Of a DNA stretch of 17,668 nucleotides, positions 6,541-12,904 are shown one piece after another. Under the pieces are notes generated by a model. It had not been told where the DNA came from and made no database searches. It saw only the letters and a program-made list of their open reading frames with translations. Location: positions 1 to 17,668 of the forward strand of contig JAFQPD010000093.1 in the NCBI GenBank assembly GCA_017411945.1. Reading direction: 5' to 3'. This DNA is from Mailhella sp. GTDB lineage: Bacteria > Desulfobacterota > Desulfovibrionia > Desulfovibrionales > Desulfovibrionaceae. Positions within the stretch are counted from its first letter, which is position 1. Each line of letters starts with the position of its first letter. A program made the translations under genes and the position numbers.

Positions 6541-7815
6541 TCAATGATGCGACTTGAATTCCTTGAGTTCATAGAGCATGGGCATCTTGGCGGCGATGAA
6601 ACGGTAGGCCGTGACGATGCAGGTGACGATGAACACGGAGAGCATCACTTCGAGGAAGCTGGGGAAATAGCGGTCGGCTGCGGGGAGCTGCCAGTTGAAC
6701 GCCACCATGGACACGTTGAAGCGGTTCATGATGATGCCGCCAACGGTAAGGGCGGCGGCCCAGCGCATGTAGCAGGTATTCCTTTCACGCGCACCCATGG
6801 CGTAGAGCATGCAGGGCAGGGCCACGAAGCCGAAGAGTTCAAGGCAGAACCATGCGCCGTAGCCGGTGAACAGCCAGTGCCAGTCGTGATCCATGCCTAT
6901 GTCCATGATCTTCATCATGAAGTAGCCGGCGAGGATGACGGAGCAGGCGCGGCCGAGGCCGAGCACCACGCCTTCGGATTCGGCAAGGTGAGTTTCGTCC
7001 ATCTTATGATGCAGCGCCTTGTGGGCCAGAGTGCCTTCGAAGATGACCATGGAAAGGCCGGCGGCCATGGAGGACACGAAGAAGAACACAGGCAGGAAGG
7101 CGGAATACCACAGAGGATGCAGCTTGCTGGGGGCGATGAGGAACAGGGAGCCCAGCGAAGACTGATGCATGGTGGAGAGGATGACACCCATCACGGTGAG
7201 CGGGATGGTCATCCACAGCACGATCTTGCGGATGCGGCGCAGATAGGGGCGCAGCCACACGAGGGCCTTGTACACCTTGGGGTGCACGGCGTTCTCGCCT
7301 TCGCTCTGCCGGATGCTCATGAGCCATTCCATGGCCACGGGGGACCATTCGATGAAGAGCACGGAGAGGTAGATGCCCACGCACAGGCCCACTTCGAACA
7401 GGATGGAAGTAGTGCCGAAGGACACAGTGAGCGGATAAGGCAGACGCCAGGGCTGGCCTACGTCGTACAGCAGGGCGATGACGACGAAGAGGTAGCCGAG
7501 GAAGGCCGTAGTGATAGCCGGGCGCACGGCGCTGTGATAACGCTTGAAGCCCAGCAGGTAGCAGGCAGAGGAGCAGGTATAGCCGCCGGCGGCCAGAGCA
7601 ACGCCGCACATCAGGTCGAAGCCGATCCAGATGCCCCAGGGGTTGTTGTCGTCAAGGTTGGAGACGGAGTCGATGCCGAGGGTGAAGCGCATGATGGTGA
7701 TCAGCGCACCAAAGGCAAAGATGACGAGAGTGGCGATATTGCCGGGAGTTCTGGGCAGAGAGGTGATCTGCCGCACGAAATACTTGAAGACGGATTCTTT
7801 CTGTTCAGCGGCCAT
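6541..7815 (-). CDS. hmcC: HmcC, NrfD-like integral membrane subunit of the Hmc complex
   Basis: A 424-residue polytopic membrane protein of the NrfD/PsrC/HybB type, with roughly ten hydrophobic helices. Near the N-terminus are TSLPRTPGNIATLVIF and a GIWIGFDLMCGVALAAGG segment, typical of the subunits that bind menaquinone and dock onto a four-cluster ferredoxin partner. I start it at the ATG at 7815 (MAAEQKESVF), one base after the hmcB stop codon; an upstream in-frame start at 7968 would add an Arg/Pro-rich stretch that is only hmcB read in another frame. In the complex it probably transfers electrons between HmcB and the quinone pool. Related enzymes may move protons, but that is not shown for Hmc. 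Confidence 0.92.
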   Translation of the reverse strand: MAAEQKESVFKYFVRQITSLPRTPGNIATLVIFAFGALITIMRFTLGIDSVSNLDDNNPWGIWIGFDLMCGVALAAGGYTCSSACYLLGFKRYHSAVRPAITTAFLGYLFVVIALLYDVGQPWRLPYPLTVSFGTTSILFEVGLCVGIYLSVLFIEWSPVAMEWLMSIRQSEGENAVHPKVYKALVWLRPYLRRIRKIVLWMTIPLTVMGVILSTMHQSSLGSLFLIAPSKLHPLWYSAFLPVFFFVSSMAAGLSMVIFEGTLAHKALHHKMDETHLAESEGVVLGLGRACSVILAGYFMMKIMDIGMDHDWHWLFTGYGAWFCLELFGFVALPCMLYAMGARERNTCYMRWAAALTVGGIIMNRFNVSMVAFNWQLPAADRYFPSFLEVMLSVFIVTCIVTAYRFIAAKMPMLYELKEFKSHH

Positions 7816-7816
7816 C

Positions 7817-8881
7817 TTATTCACCTTCCTTTTCCGCAGCGGCGGCTGCGGCCTGTTCGGCGAGCAGCTGCTCTCTGGCTTCCTTCTTGGCGGCTTCAAC
7901 GGCCTTGTCCTGAGCCTTCTTGGCGTCGCTGGCGGCCTTGTCGAGAGCCTTCTTAGCGGCAGCTTCACTGCGCTGGCGTTCCTGATCCACGGCAGCGCTC
8001 ACGGCGGCTTCCTGCTCTTCCTTGGCGATCTCGTCCTTACGCTTGTTCATATAGTAAGCGCCGCCGAGAACGATGGGCCAGAAGCCCACGACCATGGGCA
8101 GAGCGCCGAGAACGCCGGTGGTGTATTCAGCGGCAGCCTTGGTACCGAGGTCTTCACGCATGCCGACCTTTTCGAAGTCCACGCCGGAAATGGTCAGCCA
8201 GGCAGTGCCGCCCATTTCATGTTCGCCGTAGATATGGTCGACATACTTGCCAGGGTTATCCGCAATGCGCTTGCGGGCGATGGCGAGGATCTCGGAACGC
8301 TTGCCGAAAACAAGCGCGCCGGTGGGGCAGGCTTCCACGCAGCCGGGAAGCTTGCCTTCCTGCAGGCGCGGATGGCACATGGTGCACTTGCGGACCACAG
8401 GGTTCAGGGCACTGCTGTAGCGATACGCAGGAATGTTGAACGGGCACGACACCATGCAGTAGCGGCAGCCCACGCAGAGAGTGGGATCGTAGGTGACGGA
8501 GCCGTCGGGATTCTTGGTGAACGCCTTGACGAAGCAGGCCGTAGCGCAGGCAGGTTCCTGGCAGTGCATGCACTGCATTTTGCGGTACACGTCCTTGCCG
8601 GCCACCTTGTATTCATTCACCACGGTGAAGATCTCGGCATGGGTGCGACGCTTCTCCTGGAACACGCTGCGGTCTTCAAGCATGACAGGCGCGGGAAGAT
8701 CGTTGACCTTGGCGCAAGCAGTCTCGCATTTGCGGCAGCCTATGCACTTGGTAAGGTCGGTGAGGACGGCCATATTGTCGGGGTGGCCTTTGAATTCACC
8801 TCCGGCGGCCTCAGCCTTGACGGGCATGGCCGCAGCGGCGGCAGTACCGGTCAGAAGGGAAAGAAACGCTCTGCGCTTCAT
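7817..8881 (-). CDS. hmcB: HmcB, Tat-exported four-cluster ferredoxin subunit of the Hmc complex
   Basis: A 354-residue protein starting MKRRAFLSLLTG and running into an Ala-rich stretch, a plausible twin-arginine signal (RRAFL). Four ferredoxin-like clusters follow: CIGCRKCETAC, CMHCQEPACATAC, CVGCRYCMVSCPF and CTMC...GCVEACPTGA, the layout of DmsB/NrfC/PsrB electron-transfer subunits. One hydrophobic segment near residues 262-282 (MVVGFWPIVLGGAYYM) should anchor it. The last 70 residues are almost all Ala, Lys, Glu and Gln, a likely coiled coil on the other side of the membrane. It passes electrons between HmcA haems and HmcC. The gene abuts hmcA on one side and hmcC on the other. Confidence 0.93.
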   Translation of the reverse strand: MKRRAFLSLLTGTAAAAAMPVKAEAAGGEFKGHPDNMAVLTDLTKCIGCRKCETACAKVNDLPAPVMLEDRSVFQEKRRTHAEIFTVVNEYKVAGKDVYRKMQCMHCQEPACATACFVKAFTKNPDGSVTYDPTLCVGCRYCMVSCPFNIPAYRYSSALNPVVRKCTMCHPRLQEGKLPGCVEACPTGALVFGKRSEILAIARKRIADNPGKYVDHIYGEHEMGGTAWLTISGVDFEKVGMREDLGTKAAAEYTTGVLGALPMVVGFWPIVLGGAYYMNKRKDEIAKEEQEAAVSAAVDQERQRSEAAAKKALDKAASDAKKAQDKAVEAAKKEAREQLLAEQAAAAAAEKEGE

Positions 8882-10521
8882 TATCGAACCTCCCGCTTAT
8901 TCTTGTTGGTATCCTTGGCAGCCACGGGCGCATGACAGTCGGCACAATCGGCGGCAGCAGGCTTGATTCCCATATTGTCGTGGCAGCTGATGCACATCTG
9001 ATGATAGGCGGCCTTGAGGTGGGGAGCCTGCCCAGCGGTAACAGCCTTCACTTCCTTGTCATGGCAGGAGGCGCAGGACGGAGGATTGGCGATATTATCG
9101 TTGGGGATATTGTGGTGGCAGGCCTTGCACACGGAATCCACATGGAACGCGGCAGCCATCTTGCTGTTCTTCATGCCGTCGAGCATGGCCTTGTAGATCT
9201 TGCGATGCGGCAGTTCGACAGCCTGATATTCATTGGCGAGCGCATCGATGGTGACCGTTTCGGGAACTTCTGCGGGGTCAATGGGGGCGTTCGCCTTCTT
9301 CGTGGTCTTGGGGAAGGAGGGGAACTGCTTGGGATCATTCACGTCGACCTTGGCAGGGACGTCCGGGCCGCGATGACAGACGGAGCAGGAATCCTTCACG
9401 GCGAACTTGAGGTCTCCATGGCAGCCGGCGCAGTTCTTGTCGATGGCAATGGTCTGGGTATGGCAGCCAACGCAGGAAGCAGCGTTGGCGGCATCATGAG
9501 CGGCATTGAAAGCGGTAAGGCTGTCAGAGGCGAGGGTGGCAGGCTTGCCGCTGACATCCTTCTCAATCTTCATGCCGTGGCAGACGGAGCAGTTTGCCAC
9601 GTCTTCATGCAGCTTATGGTCGAAGGGGACGGGCTTGATGCCGGCCTCGGGCTTGGAGGACTGAGTAAGCTTCTGTTCAGGAGCCTTCTGGCCAAGGACT
9701 ATGACATCGGGCTGGCCGCGGAACAGGCGGGGGGCGTGAGCAGGGCCATGGAACTTGGCCTGGCCTTCTGCGCTATGGCAATCGGCACAGTTCACAGGCA
9801 GAGCCAGCGCCTTGGCATTGGGGCTGCCGTTCTTCATAGTATCCACATGGCAGGACACGCAGGTATTATGCGCGATGGAAGCCAGTTCGCGGCTGTTGGC
9901 CGATTCGCTCTTATAGAAGCTGAAGGCGTCTTCCGTGTCCTGAACGTAAATGCGTTCACCCTTGTCCGTAACGGTGCTGTGGCAGACGCCGCAGTTTTTC
10001 AGGTATGCGGAGCTGTTGTCCGCTCCCTGCGGGGCCACGGCTGCGATATGCTTGGACTCGGTATGGGCGGCATGGAGAGCCTTGTCGAAGTTCAAGGGCA
10101 CGCGCTTTCCAGCAGAGGCTTCAGCATCGTGGCAGGAACGGCAGGAGGCGGCGCCGGGAGCGTCGTCCTGCTTGGCATGGCATTCAAGGCAGGTTGCATG
10201 CCATGCTTCCATGATCGCATTTCTGCCCTTGATAGAGGAGGAAACCACAGAGAAGGGGCGCATTCCCTTAGTTTCCTTGCCTAGCGCAGTATGACAGACG
10301 GTGCAGTTGCCACCGTCTTTCTGGATCTTTGCGGCATGAGCTTCATGATCGAAAGCGGCGGCGGGCATTTCAGCTTTGCCGGGATGCTGCATGACAATGT
10401 GCATCTTCCCGACTTCTTCTGCCGGAAAGTCGACAGCATATGCGGCATTGCAAAGCGAAATAATGCCGAAAAGGCCGGCTACCGCCACACTGTACCTGAA
10501 AGTGTTTCTTCGTTCGTTCAT
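8881..10521 (-). CDS. hmcA: HmcA, high-molecular-weight multihaem cytochrome c
   Basis: A 546-residue periplasmic cytochrome. The start at ATG 10521 (MNERRNTFRYSV) has AAGGA at good spacing and opens a Sec signal peptide ending near NAAYA; an in-frame start 132 bases upstream only adds non-conserved residues. I count 14 CXXCH motifs in order: CTVCH, CLECH, CRSCH; CGVCH, CVSCH, CADCH; CSVCH, CVGCH, CAGCH, CSVCH; CKACH, CASCH, CISCH, CADCH. The 3+3+4+4 grouping suggests a c7-like domain and cytochrome c3-like modules. D. vulgaris HmcA is about the same length but binds 16 haems, so two sites seem missing here; no CX3CH or CX4CH replacement is visible. It takes electrons from periplasmic hydrogenases via cytochrome c3 and feeds HmcB. 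Confidence 0.95.
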   Translation of the reverse strand: MNERRNTFRYSVAVAGLFGIISLCNAAYAVDFPAEEVGKMHIVMQHPGKAEMPAAAFDHEAHAAKIQKDGGNCTVCHTALGKETKGMRPFSVVSSSIKGRNAIMEAWHATCLECHAKQDDAPGAASCRSCHDAEASAGKRVPLNFDKALHAAHTESKHIAAVAPQGADNSSAYLKNCGVCHSTVTDKGERIYVQDTEDAFSFYKSESANSRELASIAHNTCVSCHVDTMKNGSPNAKALALPVNCADCHSAEGQAKFHGPAHAPRLFRGQPDVIVLGQKAPEQKLTQSSKPEAGIKPVPFDHKLHEDVANCSVCHGMKIEKDVSGKPATLASDSLTAFNAAHDAANAASCVGCHTQTIAIDKNCAGCHGDLKFAVKDSCSVCHRGPDVPAKVDVNDPKQFPSFPKTTKKANAPIDPAEVPETVTIDALANEYQAVELPHRKIYKAMLDGMKNSKMAAAFHVDSVCKACHHNIPNDNIANPPSCASCHDKEVKAVTAGQAPHLKAAYHQMCISCHDNMGIKPAAADCADCHAPVAAKDTNKNKREVR

Positions 10522-10718
10522 GGGGAGTCCTTTCAGTAGAAAAATCCCGAAATTAGAGGCCAACCGGAAAGTTCTGCGCCCCGAAGGCAACGTTCCGGCA
10601 CATACTGAAAAAGCGTTTCTGCAAGGTGCTTTTTCTGGTTTGCGGCAGACCAATCCGATATGCGGGCATGGGCACAGGATCGAAATGAGCCTTCGCGTTT
10701 ATTACATAATTATTTCAT

Positions 10719-10785
10719 TTGGTAATTTATTTTTAGTTTTGTGTCAATAATCACTTTTAAATTGAGAACTTTTGTAATTACAAAA
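10719..10785 (-). promoter_or_regulatory. Putative hmc promoter with upstream palindromic operator
   Basis: In a strongly AT-rich stretch the minus strand has TTGACA (10747-10742) and, 17 bases on, TACCAA (10724-10719), a weak -10. A perfect 16-bp palindrome, TTTTGTAATTACAAAA (10770-10785), sits 22 bases upstream of the -35, centred near -64 of the inferred start. That position suits an activator making up for the weak -10. The palindrome matches no operator I can name with certainty. About 200 bases of untranslated leader would separate this promoter from hmcA. Confidence 0.4.
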
Positions 10786-11031
10786 TGTTAGCCCTGTCGC
10801 CGAGAGGAAAGGGCTCCTTCGGAAAATCCTAGCCCTTTCTTGCAGCCGCCTAAAATAAGAAGCCGAGTGAAGGAACAGCTCGGCGAAAAGCTGCGCATCC
10901 ACTCGGCGGCGGCCTTCCTAGAAAAGCTCAGGTGTGCGGCCCATAGCTTTTCCTGCGACAGGAGACCAAAAGTTTCGTGATCCTTGAAAAATCGCGGTCA
11001 CGGATAGCAATTGCAATGCAGATATTCTATT
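10786..11031 (-). other. Hairpin-dense intergenic segment; possible small RNA or structured 3' UTR
   Basis: No coding frame. In minus-strand order the segment offers TCCTG-TCG-CAGGA (10963-10951), GAAAAGCT/AGCTTTTC (10952-10921, 8-bp stem), the terminator at 10862-10907, and AAAGGGCT/AGCCCTTT around 10805-10836 with a further competing GCCCT near 10791. It lies between the stop of the 79-residue gene and the hmc palindrome. It could be that gene's 3' untranslated region, a separate RNA, or part of the hmc control region. I recognise no known riboswitch class. Confidence 0.4.
10850..10907 (-). terminator. Probable terminator after the 79-residue gene
   Basis: GCCGAGTG (10862-10869) pairs with CACTCGGC (10900-10907); on the minus strand the stem is followed by TTCTTATTTTA. 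A third copy of the half-site, GCTCGGC (10878-10884), can instead pair with GCCGAG at 10862-10867, so two exclusive hairpins are possible. The T-rich tail supports termination of minus-strand transcripts. Confidence 0.6.
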
Positions 11032-11071
11032 CTCTCGCTAGGATATCGATGTAGCCGAGCCTATGCGAGAG
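11032..11071. repeat. Dyad across the stop codon of the 79-residue gene
   Basis: CTCTCGC-TAGG (11032-11042) pairs with CCTA-T-GCGAGAG (11060-11071), an 11-bp stem with one bulged T. It covers the last codons and TAG of the minus-strand gene. No T-run follows, so it may be a stabilising 3' hairpin. Confidence 0.5.
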
Positions 11072-11300
11072 CATCGTTCAGACTCATCAGAGTAACTGAA
11101 GGAAGGGGGGAGAAGTGACTGCGGCAAGATGGACAATCGGAAATGACCGTCACCGCGCCAGAAAAAAGAGGAGTTTTACGGCAGTCGCGATGATATATGG
11201 CAACTTCGCCAAACTTTTCACTCAAGAGCTGGTACACATCGAGAAGGTGACCGAAACGGCTCTGCTTCGCCATGCGGCCAACGGCAAAAACGTACTTCAT
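11061..11300 (-). CDS. Small cysteine-containing protein of unknown function (79 residues)
   Basis: I do not recognise this protein. It starts MKYVFAVGRMAKQSRFGHLL, has no membrane segment or signal peptide, and carries cysteines at YHRDCRK and in a close pair, ISDCPSCRSHF, near the C-terminus. The local VISDCPSC string is loosely like VISPCHNC in the C-terminal half of HmcF and like other CCG-type iron-sulfur segments, a weak hint of metal or cluster binding. The expression signals are strong: GGGAGG four bases before the ATG, and a promoter at 11342-11370. It lies just upstream of hmcA on the same strand, though a terminator probably lies between. It could be an Hmc accessory protein, but nothing here proves a link. 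Confidence 0.7.
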   Translation of the reverse strand: MKYVFAVGRMAKQSRFGHLLDVYQLLSEKFGEVAIYHRDCRKTPLFSGAVTVISDCPSCRSHFSPLPSVTLMSLNDALA

Positions 11301-11341
11301 AGTGCCTCCCTTGACATTATTACTGGTTATTTTCTTTCCAA

Positions 11342-11370
11342 AAGATATAAAATGGAAATTTTTAAGTCAA
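11342..11370 (-). promoter_or_regulatory. Sigma-70-type promoter for the 79-residue gene
   Basis: On the minus strand TTGACT (11370-11365) is followed, after exactly 17 bases, by TATCTT (11347-11342). The surroundings are AT-rich and the ATG lies about 40 bases downstream. It is among the clearest promoters in the window. Confidence 0.65.
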
Positions 11371-11750
11371 GGACTTCGCGCCAGGAACGAGGCTTCTTCC
11401 AAAACAGGGCAGTGAGACGCCGGGAGGCATTTCTGCTGGAGACGCCTTTCTTCTCGGACGAAAGGCTGGAGACATGCCGTACGGGAGCATGGGCGTTTGC
11501 GGTGCTGGAGATCTGGACGGCGCCTTTCTTTGCACGGCGAGCGCCATGCGTGGCCTTTGGGGAAGACATATCCTTCCCGATATCGTGCATGCGCTTGGAA
11601 AAAGGGTGCGGAAGATTCCAGCCTTGTCAGGATGGGTTTCAAGAAATTAGCTGTAACTATTTTGCATGGGTCCGGCATGTATTTAAATAGGATGCCTCCA
11701 AGAATACCCTTGAAGATCTTGGATGCCTTGCGTCGCTAGTACACGCCTTT
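11371..11750. other. Intergenic region with no convincing gene
   Basis: Several frames stay open on both strands (for example minus 11327-11590 and plus 11115-11690), but none has a ribosome-binding site or a recognisable motif, and they overlap each other. A short motif recurs on the plus strand: GCTGGAGA followed by CGCCTTTCTT at 11435-11452 and again, more widely spaced, at 11504-11530, with a third GCTGGAGA near 11465. This may be decayed sequence. Confidence 0.45.
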
Positions 11751-11751
11751 G

Positions 11752-11808
11752 AAAATGGAAAAGGCCCGGATTCCTCGAGAGCGCAAGCTGTCGGGGAACT
11801 CGGGCCTT
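11752..11808 (-). terminator. Terminator of the lysR gene
   Basis: AAGGCCCG (11761-11768) pairs with CGGGCCTT (11801-11808), and TTCCTCGA with TCGGGGAA extends the stem inward with wobble pairs. On the minus strand it is followed by TTCCATTTTC, a T-rich tail. It lies about 110 bases after the lysR stop codon. Confidence 0.75.
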
Positions 11809-11919
11809 GTCGTTTCGGTTCTGCCGTTGCTTCGACGCGGCAGGAAAAGTTTCATCGTTTGCTTCCGTTGCCTCTGATGGAGGCCGGCGTCAGCGCAGGA
11901 CCTGATGGACGGAGGGTGT

Positions 11920-12798
11920 TCACTGCTTTTTCTCCTGAACTTCCTGCAATCTGCCGAGAATGCGCTTGGCAAATTTCTCAACGGCCGGAGAAGCTCCTCG
12001 GCGCACGGCCAGTCCTATTTCTATGTACTGGCGCGGACTGAGGGGGACGACCTTCAGTCTGGAAGAACGTCCTTGGCTGTTCAGGGCGTTATTCAGGGCT
12101 ATTCCCAGCCCCGCTTCGACCATGGCGCAGGCTGAATGGCTGTCCGTAGTCGTGTACATGGTTTTGGGGCGCAGGCGATTCTCTTTGAAAAATCGGCAGT
12201 TGTCGCTGTCTTCGCCCGGAAAAATATCAATATAGGGTTCCGTTCGGAAAAGCGAATGGGGAACAGCATCCTGCAAAGAGCTCGGATGATGTTCGGGAAG
12301 CCATGCCACCAGCTCATCCCTTCGCAGGGCATGCCACGCAAAATCTCCTTCACGGCGGCTGATGATGCAGAGGTCGATGCGGCTCTGCCCGACCTGCTCT
12401 GCAAGCTGGGTGCTGAAGCCGCCGGCAAGCTGTATCACTATCCCAGGGTGCTCCTGCCGGAATTCTCCGATGATCTCGGAGAGCAGGTCATAATAGACGC
12501 TGTACGCCGTTCCCACGGTCACGGTGCCGACTTCCAGACCGCGTATGCGAGCTGCCTGTCTCATGCAGTTTTCTCCACAGGCAAGGAAGTCCCTGATAGC
12601 AGGAAGGAGAGCCTCACACTCGGTCGTAGGAATGACGCCCTCGTGCTTGCGCACCAGGAGAGGAAAGCCCACTTCGTTTTCCAATGACGCTATCATCCGG
12701 CTGATACCCGATGCCGTATAGTGCAGACGCTCGGCTGCCGCGGAAAGGCTTCCTTCGGATATTGCACATGCAAGAGCTTGGCATTTTTCAAGTTCCAT
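11920..12798 (-). CDS. LysR-family transcriptional regulator
   Basis: A 292-residue regulator. Residues 1-60 form the LysR winged helix-turn-helix (CAISEGSLSAAAERLHYTASGISRMIASLENEVGF, shown in part). The rest is the two-lobed effector-binding domain, with a typical hinge near 90 (GTVTVGTAYSVYYDLL) and late segments such as MVEAGLGIALNN. The inducer cannot be told from sequence. The gene runs divergently from a MATE efflux gene with about 106 bases between starts, the usual arrangement when a LysR protein controls its neighbour and itself. A LysR-type box lies close to its own start. The matching terminator is at 11752-11808. Confidence 0.92.
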   Translation of the reverse strand: MELEKCQALACAISEGSLSAAAERLHYTASGISRMIASLENEVGFPLLVRKHEGVIPTTECEALLPAIRDFLACGENCMRQAARIRGLEVGTVTVGTAYSVYYDLLSEIIGEFRQEHPGIVIQLAGGFSTQLAEQVGQSRIDLCIISRREGDFAWHALRRDELVAWLPEHHPSSLQDAVPHSLFRTEPYIDIFPGEDSDNCRFFKENRLRPKTMYTTTDSHSACAMVEAGLGIALNNALNSQGRSSRLKVVPLSPRQYIEIGLAVRRGASPAVEKFAKRILGRLQEVQEKKQ

Positions 12799-12808
12799 GG
12801 TCCAGTCC

Positions 12809-12854
12809 TTGATGTTTTGTCAAAGATGCTATGTCTTATTGTCGCTTTACACAA
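12809..12854 (-). promoter_or_regulatory. lysR promoter and LysR-type box in the lysR-MATE intergenic region
   Basis: On the minus strand TTGTGT (12854-12849) and TAGCAT (12831-12826), 17 bases apart, make a plausible lysR promoter. Just downstream is the 15-bp dyad TTGA-N7-TCAA (12809-12823), which fits the T-N11-A rule for LysR boxes and would overlap the lysR transcription start, suiting autorepression. A plus-strand promoter for the efflux gene is not clear. Confidence 0.5.
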
Positions 12855-12904
12855 CAAAGGTGATACCTCATGATGCAAAAATCAATACTTTGGACAGGAA
12901 AAAT

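Noticed and set aside
6544..7956. A 470-codon plus-strand open frame rich in His, Gly, Glu and Ala
   Set aside because: It lies antisense to hmcC, and its composition is what a GC-rich membrane protein gives in the opposite strand. hmcC has a family match and a ribosome-binding site.
8932..10284. A 450-codon plus-strand open frame
   Set aside because: Antisense to hmcA with its 14 CXXCH motifs; the Gly/Ala/His-rich translation is a complement artefact.
4104..10521. Possible new redox system in the multihaem/Fe-S cluster
   Set aside because: Gene order and subunit types match the known hmcABCDEF complex; only details (haem count, gaps, neighbours) are unusual.
10522..10653. N-terminal extension of HmcA to an upstream start at 10653
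   Set aside because: The signal peptide and ribosome-binding site both begin at 10521; the extra 44 residues would hide the signal peptide.
11115..11690. A 191-codon plus-strand frame and its minus-strand rivals at 11327-11678
   Set aside because: The plus frame overlaps the better-supported 79-residue gene; none has a start signal or family match.
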